A stretch of 12,493 nucleotides of DNA. Source: Candidatus Alistipes excrementipullorum. GTDB lineage: Bacteria; Bacteroidota; Bacteroidia; Bacteroidales; Rikenellaceae. Both the position numbers and the translations under genes were made by a program. Shown here piece by piece: positions 1-5,758 of this stretch. The stretch spans positions 1 to 12,493 of the forward strand of contig DXGW01000007.1 in NCBI GenBank assembly GCA_019113665.1. The letters are read 5' to 3'. The notes under the pieces were generated by a model. The model made no database searches, was not told the DNA's origin, and saw only the letters and a list, made by a program, of their open reading frames with translations. The number at the start of each line of letters is the position of its first letter. Position 1 is the first letter of the stretch.

Positions 1-1
1 A

Positions 2-1615
2 GTAGAATTGAACGGGAAATATGGTATTATAAATACCAATGGAGAGTTTATTGCCGATTGCATTTACGACGAAGTTTATGCTTTTAGCGAAGACTTTGCC
101 ATAGTTCAATTAAACGGCAAATACGGCTTTATAAATACAAAAGGTAAACGGATTGATTGTATATATGACCACGCCTTGGCTTTCCGCAACGGTTTTGCCC
201 AGGTTCAATTAAACGGCAAATGGGGATTTATAAATACCGAAGGAAAATGGTTCGACACAATAGAACAAGGTAAGAAGTGGTTGTATATGAATCAGCCTTT
301 CTCCAAATATGCCAAGAACTATGTCGAAACCCGTATAAACGAATGGCAGAAAAAGGGTGAGTTCGAAAAGACTATAGACTGGCAGGCTCGCGTAAACAAG
401 CATACACGAGAGCAGAAGATTGCCGAGTATGTCAAGCAGGCAGAGCAACAATTTATTGCAGAACGTTCCAAAGAGGTAAAATACTCATACACTCTCGGGC
501 AATACGATGCCGACAACGAGGTATATCTTGTAAAGTGCGACGACAAGGAGTTGCTTGTGCCGGTTCCGATTGCCAAGGCGGAGGCATTCAAATCCAAATG
601 GTCTTCAATAGTCAAGACCCCGAAGTTCTTTATCGAGAACGACCGTATGGCTTTAGCCGAGGTCTCATTCCGTATGCCCGGCGGCAAGACATACAAGTAC
701 AGCAATGCCGCATCGCTAAACTACACCATTGCGCAGGTTGATTATAACTTCGACCCCATAGAGATAGACGTGCCGACTGGGAACAAGCCTTCCGCCGGTC
801 AGCAAAATATATCGACCGTAAACGTATCGGTCGGCAAGGCAGATGTCGACACTGATATTCCGCAGTGCAACAAGACCAACGACCGCACCTTCGCCGTAAT
901 TATCGCCAACGAGAACTACTCGAAACTGGCAAAAGTTCCTTTTGCTCTCAACGATGGCAAGACATTCGGCGAATACTGCCGTCGCACGCTCGGATTGCCG
1001 CAGTCGAACATACGATTCTACGGCGATGCCACTTACGGCACGATGCTCGCAGCCGTGAACGACATCGGGAAGATAGCCGCAGCCTACAACGGCAACATAC
1101 GCGTGATATTCTACTATGCCGGACACGGTGCCCCGAACGAGAATACGCAGGAGGCATTCCTCATGCCGGTAGACGCATACGGTGTCGGCACCGAGGCATG
1201 CTACTCACTCGACCGTCTATACAACGAACTTGGGGCACTCGGTGCGAAAAACGTGACCGTATTTCTCGATGCTTGCTTCAGCGGTTCGACCCGCGACGGG
1301 GCGATGCTGGCGTCGGCCCGTGGTGTGGCCATAAAACCGAAAGCCGTGTCGCCGCACGGCAACATGGTGGTATTCAGCGCCGCATCGGCCGACGAGACGG
1401 CACTGCCCTACAACGACAAGGGGCACGGACTGTTCACCTATTTCCTGCTCAAGAAGTTGCAACTATCCGAAGGCGACGTGACATTCGGCGAACTTGGCGA
1501 CTACATCACCGAGCAGGTACGACAGAAATCCACCGTAGTAAACCGCAAGAGCCAGACCCCGACCGTGACGGTCGCACCGACGCTGGCGCAGACTTGGAAA
1601 ACGATGTGTTTCTGA
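2..1615 (+). CDS. WG-repeat / caspase-like (peptidase C14) protein, 5' end outside window
   Basis: Predicted caspase-fold cysteine protease; substrate unknown. The frame is open back to base 2, and the residues there (V-E-L-N-G-K-Y-G) continue the repeat pattern, so the gene starts upstream and the TTG at base 8 is not a credible start. Numbering from base 8, residues 1-90 are about three WG-type repeats. Residues 97-260 form a linker region rich in charged helix and then beta-strand; it resembles the region before the protease in other Bacteroidetes caspase-family proteins (recalled, not searched). The caspase p20-like domain starts near residue 291. It has the catalytic His in YYAGHG (H373) and the nucleophile in DACFSG (C423), followed by VVFSAASADE and a GHGLFTYFLL helix, as in C14 peptidases. 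The end near residue 535 fits the family. It is followed after 138 bp by a secreted transglutaminase-like protein on the same strand. The WG part is visibly more AT-rich than the protease part. Whether it is exported cannot be seen because the N-terminus is missing. Confidence 0.9.
   Translation, partial: VELNGKYGIINTNGEFIADCIYDEVYAFSEDFAIVQLNGKYGFINTKGKRIDCIYDHALAFRNGFAQVQLNGKWGFINTEGKWFDTIEQGKKWLYMNQPFSKYAKNYVETRINEWQKKGEFEKTIDWQARVNKHTREQKIAEYVKQAEQQFIAERSKEVKYSYTLGQYDADNEVYLVKCDDKELLVPVPIAKAEAFKSKWSSIVKTPKFFIENDRMALAEVSFRMPGGKTYKYSNAASLNYTIAQVDYNFDPIEIDVPTGNKPSAGQQNISTVNVSVGKADVDTDIPQCNKTNDRTFAVIIANENYSKLAKVPFALNDGKTFGEYCRRTLGLPQSNIRFYGDATYGTMLAAVNDIGKIAAAYNGNIRVIFYYAGHGAPNENTQEAFLMPVDAYGVGTEACYSLDRLYNELGALGAKNVTVFLDACFSGSTRDGAMLASARGVAIKPKAVSPHGNMVVFSAASADETALPYNDKGHGLFTYFLLKKLQLSEGDVTFGELGDYITEQVRQKSTVVNRKSQTPTVTVAPTLAQTWKTMCF
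8..276 (+). repeat. Tandem WG-type protein repeats (about 33-34 codons each)
   Basis: Three units begin at 8, 110 and 209, each opening with L-N-G-K-[YW]-G-[IF]-I-N-T-x-G. The second and third are 99 bp apart and share a run of 19 identical bases (104-122 and 203-221) plus strong similarity after it. This points to fairly recent tandem duplication. The third unit breaks down after EGKWFDTIEQ. WG repeats are thought to form beta-rich binding modules, so this is probably the part of the protein that recognises a partner or substrate. More units probably lie before the window. Confidence 0.85.
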
Positions 1616-1753
1616 CAACCGCGACGCCATTTTATAAAACACGGCCGTACATAAATACATATTTCGCAAAAGCATCGTTTGAAGGGCAGATGGGCTATGC
1701 AACTAAAGAAGGGAAATGGTTTAGATATTACGAAATAAAACCGACTCGAAAAA
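1616..1753 (+). pseudogene. AT-rich gap with a possible WG-repeat relict
   Basis: This gap separates the caspase gene from the secreted transglutaminase-like gene. Bases 1675-1725 in the frame starting at 1621 read A-S-F-E-G-Q-M-G-Y-A-T-K-E-G-K-W-F, which lines up with the third WG repeat upstream (N-G-K-W-G-F-I-N-T-E-G-K-W-F). Seven of 14 positions are identical, including EGKWF. There is no credible start or continuing gene in that frame. The AT-richness matches the WG part of the caspase gene, not the protease part. No TAnnTTTG promoter or hairpin terminator was found in the gap, so the next gene may be co-transcribed with the caspase gene. The match is short and chance similarity is possible. 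Confidence 0.35.
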
Positions 1754-3217
1754 ATGAAAAGAATCATGAGTATTTCATGCCTTTGCACAATACTGACAGT
1801 ATTGACGGCACAGGCACAGAGTTTCGACGAGATGCGCAAGCGCTACGACTCGTTCAAGCAGGAGGCCCGGCAACAATACGATGACTTCCGCAAGAAGGCC
1901 AACGAGGAGTACGTGCAGTTCATACGCGACGCGTGGCAGCGTTACGAGGCCGAACCGGCACAGCCCGCGCCGCAGAAGCCCAAACCGCCCGTAATACCGA
2001 CGGCCAAACCTGTGGACAACCCGCAGCCGCGTCAATTGCCCGTAAGCGACGTCATAATCCCCGACCCGGTGCCGGCAACACCGCCGCAGCCCGTCGAGCC
2101 CATACCGCAGCAGCCGGCATCGCCCACGCTGCGCGAGGTGGCATTTGATTTCTACGGCACGCCCTGCACGGTGCGGGTGAATATCGGCGAACCCGTGCGC
2201 CTTGGCGGATACGAGGAGCAGGACGTGGCCGACATGTGGCAGCAGCTGACCGACGAAGGTTTCGATGCCGCCATTGCCGACTGCCTGCAGCTGCGCAGCA
2301 CGATGAACCTGTGCGACTGGGCATACCTGTCGCTCGCAGGGCGCTTCGCCGAGACATACTGCGGACACAAGGGCAACGACGCCGTCGTCGTACAGGCATA
2401 CGTGCTCACACAGTCGGGATACAAGGTGCGCATGGCACGTGCCAACGACCGTCTGACGATACTCATGCCCTCCGAGAACGAGATCTGGAGCTACTCCTTC
2501 ATCAAGCGCGACGACTGCCGTTACTACATACTCGACCGCAGTCTCAAGGGGAGTTCATTCTACGTCTGCGACGTTCCGTTTCCCGGAGAGAAGTTTTCGT
2601 CACTCTACATGCAGTCGCAACCGTCGTTTGCCATGACGCCAACGTCCGGCCGCCAGCTGAAGGCTGAACGCTATCCGCAGATCGCAGTCACGGCCGACAC
2701 AAACGAGCAGCTGATGGAGTTCTACAACAGCTACCCGCTCACCAACGACTGGGACATGTACGCATACGCATCGCTCAGCGACAGGCTGAAAGGCGAACTC
2801 TACCCAGTACTCCGCAAGGCCATAGATGGCAAGAGCGAAGCCGAAGCCGCCAACATGCTGCTCAACTTCGTACAGACGGCCTTCGACTACAAGACCGACG
2901 ACGAGCAGTTCGGATACGAGCGCCCGCTCTTCGGCGACGAGACGTTCTACTACCCGTACAGCGACTGCGAGGACCGTTCGATACTCTTTTCGATACTCGT
3001 GCGCGACCTTCTCGACCTCGATGCGGCTCTTGTATCGTATCCCAACCACCTGGCCACGGCCGTATGCTTCACCGAATATGTCAAGGGCGACTACATAGTC
3101 CTGAACGGCCGCCGCTACACGGTATGCGACCCTACATACATCGGTGCCGACATAGGCATGACCATGCCCGACATGGACAATGCAAGCGCCGACGTCATTC
3201 TGCTGAACAGGCAGTAG
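1754..3217 (+). CDS. Secreted protein with coiled-coil-like repeat and tandem transglutaminase-like domains
   Basis: Predicted exported papain-fold/transglutaminase-like enzyme, probably a peptidase or amide-bond enzyme; substrate unknown. The ATG at 1754 gives a clear signal peptide with cleavage near A-Q-A/Q (residues 21-22). Residues 24-64 form an 11-residue-period amphipathic repeat. Residues 66-120 are a Pro/Ala/Gln-rich linker. Residues 196-275 look like a transglutaminase-type unit without the catalytic Cys and His. Residues 395-475 form a second unit with Cys405 in S-D-C-E-D-R-S, His432 in P-N-H-L-A-T-A and Asp459 in V-C-D-P-T-Y, the expected triad order. It follows the caspase-like gene by 138 bp on the same strand, with no visible terminator between, so co-transcription is likely. 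It ends 12 bp before a strong terminator. The domain family is inferred from motifs alone. The cell location is periplasm or outside, as the N-terminus carries no lipobox cysteine. Confidence 0.85.
   Translation: MKRIMSISCLCTILTVLTAQAQSFDEMRKRYDSFKQEARQQYDDFRKKANEEYVQFIRDAWQRYEAEPAQPAPQKPKPPVIPTAKPVDNPQPRQLPVSDVIIPDPVPATPPQPVEPIPQQPASPTLREVAFDFYGTPCTVRVNIGEPVRLGGYEEQDVADMWQQLTDEGFDAAIADCLQLRSTMNLCDWAYLSLAGRFAETYCGHKGNDAVVVQAYVLTQSGYKVRMARANDRLTILMPSENEIWSYSFIKRDDCRYYILDRSLKGSSFYVCDVPFPGEKFSSLYMQSQPSFAMTPTSGRQLKAERYPQIAVTADTNEQLMEFYNSYPLTNDWDMYAYASLSDRLKGELYPVLRKAIDGKSEAEAANMLLNFVQTAFDYKTDDEQFGYERPLFGDETFYYPYSDCEDRSILFSILVRDLLDLDAALVSYPNHLATAVCFTEYVKGDYIVLNGRRYTVCDPTYIGADIGMTMPDMDNASADVILLNRQ
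1844..1945 (+). repeat. 33-bp periodic coding repeat (11-residue helical repeat)
   Basis: Tyrosines fall at residues 31, 42, 53 and 64, phenylalanines at 34, 45 and 56, and alanines at 38, 49 and 60. This is an exact Y-x-x-F-x-x-x-A spacing with period 11. The surrounding residues are charged (R, K, E, D, Q). Such undecad spacing suits a straight or slightly right-handed helical bundle rather than a classic heptad coiled coil. The segment directly follows the signal peptide, so it may act as an assembly or docking stalk ahead of the proline-rich linker. Confidence 0.7.
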
Positions 3218-3228
3218 CCGGCACATGC

Positions 3229-3274
3229 AAACAAACAGAGGGAGCCTCTCCGGAGAGGCTCCCTCTGTTTGTTT
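3229..3274. terminator. Bidirectional intrinsic terminator (perfect 46-bp palindrome)
   Basis: Each base from 3229 to 3251 pairs with its partner from 3274 to 3252, giving 23 bp of unbroken complementarity. The core (about 3236-3267) is GC-rich, and the outer part is A-rich on the left and T-rich on the right (GTTTGTTTT at 3267-3275). RNA from either strand therefore forms a long hairpin flanked by U-rich sequence. It lies between a plus-strand gene ending at 3217 and a minus-strand gene ending at 3284, exactly where a shared terminator is needed. Confidence 0.93.
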
Positions 3275-3283
3275 TCCTACGCC

Positions 3284-5590
3284 TCAGTGCCCGAAACGCG
3301 AGGTATCCACCTCCTTGTGCTTTTTCTCCCGATAGCCGCCGAAACGATAGGAGAAATACACGGTTGTCGTGCGCGAATAGCGCTGCGAACCCATATCGAG
3401 CCACTGTCCGCCATAGCGTATGCGTGTAAGGGGGCTGCCGGTCTCGAGGATGTCGCTGCACCTGAGCGAGAGCGACGCACGGCCCTTGTCGAAGGTCCAT
3501 TTCAGTGCCGCGTCCACCGAGCCCAACGGGTTGATATCGTATGTGCCCTGAATGGCTGCGGACTGGAAGAATCCGTTGACCTCAAGGGCGAGATCGGGTT
3601 TGCGGCAGAGACGGAACGTATTGTTCAGGCGCACGACGGCCACCCATTTCGCACGGTCGAACGACATGTCGTGAAAGTTGTCGCAACGCTGGCGCATTCT
3701 CAGGCCCGTAACCGTCAGCCGCGAATCGAGCCATCTTCCGATACGGAACGGCACGACGGCATTGACACCCCACTGGCGGTTCGTATTCCAGTTGAGCGAC
3801 TGGTAGATCAGCGCCAGCCTGTCGGAAGATTGCCATGCCGCCTGCACGAAATAGTCGGGCATCTCGTTCCAGAAGAGCACGAAGATGTACTTCTGACGGT
3901 ATATATAGATGGCCTGCGCCTCATAGTTGCGCGACGGACGCAGTCCCGATGTGCCGTGTATCTCCGAATATCCGTCAATATACGATACGGCACCCTGCAT
4001 CTCCCAATACGAAGGGTACCGCTTGTCCGACGAGAAGTTCAACTGCACGATATGCTTGTCGGAATGCACCCAGCTGAACGAAGCCTGCGGATATAGCGAC
4101 CAGTTCTCGTAGTCGCCCAGCCGGTAATACTCTCCGGCCAGCGACAGGGAGAAGCCCGTACGCCCGAACTGGCGACCGAACCCGGCATAGAGATTTCCGG
4201 TATATTCGTCGAGGCGCGAATCGGTATCGGCCGTTACGGGGTTGCCTTCAAGAACCGTATAGTGCTGCCAGTCGTGCGACAGCGACATTCCGAACGAGGC
4301 TCCGGCCGTAAGGTTCCACCCCGAATCGAACGTGTGGTCCTCGTCAACGGTAACATTGAGCCGGTCGATCCGCTGTCCCGAAACCACATCGAAAGCCGTG
4401 GCCGAGCCGTCGGCATAGTCGTTCGTGAGGGTCGACCTCTCGGGATCGACGTAATGGGTATAGTCGGCACCGATGTCAAGGCCGAAGTCCGATGTGTAGC
4501 GCAGGGCGACATTGTGGAGCGACTTGTCGCTGACCTTCTGCGAGAGCGAGCCGACATAGTTTCCCTGCGAACGGGAGATGCCGCTGCCGTCGGGTGAGAA
4601 CGAGGCCGTGTAGGCGGCGCTCAGACGGCCGCGCTCCCTGGGCGCATACTCTACGGCTGCACGCAGCTGATGGCTCCACCCTTCGCCCGTGATCGACTCT
4701 TCCTGGCTTATGTCGTACTGCCGGCCGTCGAGCGTATGCCGCGACAGCAGGTCGTAACAGGTCTTCGACTTGCCGCGCAAGGCAGTATACATGACATCGG
4801 CCGACCATTTCGGCGACGAGATCACAAAGTTGCCGCCAAGCTCCCAGTTCGCGAAATAGCGGTCGGTGTAGTTGCCGTGAACCTCCCCCGAGAAGGCCGC
4901 ATCATGGCTGCGGCGCATGACGAGGTTTATCGCCGCCCCGCGCACATGATACTGCGGCGGAGCACTGTACATGACCTCGGCCTTCTCGACACGTTCGACA
5001 GGCGTCGAGCGCAGCAGGGCCGCCAGCTGCTCCGAAGTCATGGTCGAAGGCCGCCCGTTCAGGATAACCGTCACCGACGAGGCTCCGGCAAGCGACAGCG
5101 CCCCGTCCTGTTCCGAGACTCCGGGCAGACGGGTCAGAGCCTCATAGGCGTTGTTGACGGTCTGGTTGCGCGTCAGCTGCCCGAGGTCGTAGTTCAACCT
5201 GCCCTGCTCTACACGCACCACGGGCCGTTCGCCCTCGACCACCACGGCATCTATCGATACCTGACTTTCAGCCAGCACTATGTCCCCCAGATCCGGGCGG
5301 TCGGACTCTATCTCGCAAAGCTCGTAGGCGAGGTGCTGTACCTGCAGTCTGTAAGGGCGCAATGCGGAACGTATCTCGAAGCGCCCCTCGAGGTTGGAGG
5401 CGACGGCATCGACATAGGTGGAGTCGCTCCCGAAGAGAAGGACTGCGGCACCGGGCACGGGCGCTCCCTTTGTATCGACCAGACGGCCGGCTATGGTATC
5501 GGACTCAGTGGATTCGGGCTGCGCCGGCGTCTGTGCCGCAATGAGCGATGCCTGCATGCACGCAACCGCAAACAATAACAATGATCTCAT
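3284..5590 (-). CDS. TonB-dependent receptor, outer-membrane beta-barrel family
   Basis: Outer-membrane active transporter predicted to import a ligand using TonB/ExbBD energy. The ATG at 5590 gives a 768-residue protein with a signal peptide ending near L-I-A-A-Q. Residues 30-110 are a carboxypeptidase-regulatory-like (CarboxypepD_reg) beta-sandwich with V-D-T-K-G-A-P-V-P-G-A-A-V. Residues 115-215 form the plug, with A-Y-E-A-L-T-R-L-P-G-V, V-T-V-I-L-N-G-R-P and R-V-E-K-A-E-V. The rest is alternating beta-strand barrel ending in Y-F-S-Y-R-F-G-G and the K-E-V-D-T-S-R-F-G-H tail common in Bacteroidetes members. The length suits the shorter outer-membrane beta-barrel (OMP_b-brl_3-like) group rather than the roughly 1000-residue SusC type, and no SusD gene is adjacent. 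The ligand cannot be told; this group includes siderophore, peptide and signalling receptors. A promoter-like element lies 35 bp upstream, and the preceding gene on the same strand encodes a likely regulator. Confidence 0.92.
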   Translation of the reverse strand: MRSLLLFAVACMQASLIAAQTPAQPESTESDTIAGRLVDTKGAPVPGAAVLLFGSDSTYVDAVASNLEGRFEIRSALRPYRLQVQHLAYELCEIESDRPDLGDIVLAESQVSIDAVVVEGERPVVRVEQGRLNYDLGQLTRNQTVNNAYEALTRLPGVSEQDGALSLAGASSVTVILNGRPSTMTSEQLAALLRSTPVERVEKAEVMYSAPPQYHVRGAAINLVMRRSHDAAFSGEVHGNYTDRYFANWELGGNFVISSPKWSADVMYTALRGKSKTCYDLLSRHTLDGRQYDISQEESITGEGWSHQLRAAVEYAPRERGRLSAAYTASFSPDGSGISRSQGNYVGSLSQKVSDKSLHNVALRYTSDFGLDIGADYTHYVDPERSTLTNDYADGSATAFDVVSGQRIDRLNVTVDEDHTFDSGWNLTAGASFGMSLSHDWQHYTVLEGNPVTADTDSRLDEYTGNLYAGFGRQFGRTGFSLSLAGEYYRLGDYENWSLYPQASFSWVHSDKHIVQLNFSSDKRYPSYWEMQGAVSYIDGYSEIHGTSGLRPSRNYEAQAIYIYRQKYIFVLFWNEMPDYFVQAAWQSSDRLALIYQSLNWNTNRQWGVNAVVPFRIGRWLDSRLTVTGLRMRQRCDNFHDMSFDRAKWVAVVRLNNTFRLCRKPDLALEVNGFFQSAAIQGTYDINPLGSVDAALKWTFDKGRASLSLRCSDILETGSPLTRIRYGGQWLDMGSQRYSRTTTVYFSYRFGGYREKKHKEVDTSRFGH

Positions 5591-5624
5591 GATTCTGCAG
5601 TGTTGAAACTATAATTTTACACTG

Positions 5625-5632
5625 CAAAGTTA
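5625..5632 (-). promoter_or_regulatory. Bacteroidetes-type -7 box (TAACTTTG) for the TonB receptor
   Basis: On the minus strand the octamer TAACTTTG matches the Bacteroidetes primary sigma -7 consensus TAnnTTTG exactly and sits 34 bases before the receptor ATG. The expected -33 TTTG is absent. One copy of the repeated GGCAAG element (5646-5651) sits in that position instead. A promoter lacking a good -33 box often depends on an activator, which is inference here. Confidence 0.6.
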
Positions 5633-5645
5633 ACTGTCAGGCGGC

Positions 5646-5757
5646 CTTGCCTGTCCGGAAAAAACCTTGCCGACAAGATCGCAACATATTGATTTACAAA
5701 GCACCTATCTGCAGAAAATCTTGCCTTGCAGCGGCAGGACCTTGCCGTCGTCCGGAA
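5646..5757. promoter_or_regulatory. Four CTTGCC repeats in two pairs, candidate operator
   Basis: CTTGCC occurs on the plus strand at 5646-5651, 5666-5671, 5720-5725 and 5741-5746, so spacing within pairs is 20 and 21 bp, about two helical turns. The first and last copies are each followed by TCCGGAA, with 2 or 4 bases between (blocks 5646-5660 and 5741-5757). All four copies lie in the 168-bp spacer between the regulator gene and the receptor gene. One copy overlaps the -33 position of the receptor promoter and another lies near -50. This layout fits a cooperative transcription factor site. The HTH regulator encoded directly upstream is the natural candidate binder. Confidence 0.5.
5732..5747 (-). 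other. Small stem-loop after the regulator gene
   Basis: CGGCA (5732-5736) and TGCCG (5743-5747) can pair around a 6-base loop just after the regulator stop at 5759. On the minus-strand RNA it is followed, after about a dozen bases, by a short U run (complement of AAAA at 5715-5718). This is too weak and too far from the U run to be a confident terminator, so partial read-through from regulator to receptor is plausible. It overlaps the last CTTGCC repeat. Confidence 0.3.
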
Positions 5758-5758
5758 G

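Noticed and set aside
1600..1753. Frameshift that would join the caspase C-terminus to the WG-like sequence in the gap
   Set aside because: The caspase gene already ends at a place typical for the family (after T-L-A-Q-T-W-K), so no extension is needed and no slippery run is seen at the junction.
865..1884. Plus-strand frame crossing the caspase gene, the gap and the start of the next gene
   Set aside because: It overlaps two well-supported genes in another frame and its product is Arg-rich without domains. Only the short WG-like part inside the gap was kept as a possible relict.
3284..5590. SusC-type polysaccharide-utilisation receptor
   Set aside because: No SusD gene is adjacent, there are no glycoside hydrolases nearby, and the protein is shorter than usual SusC proteins.
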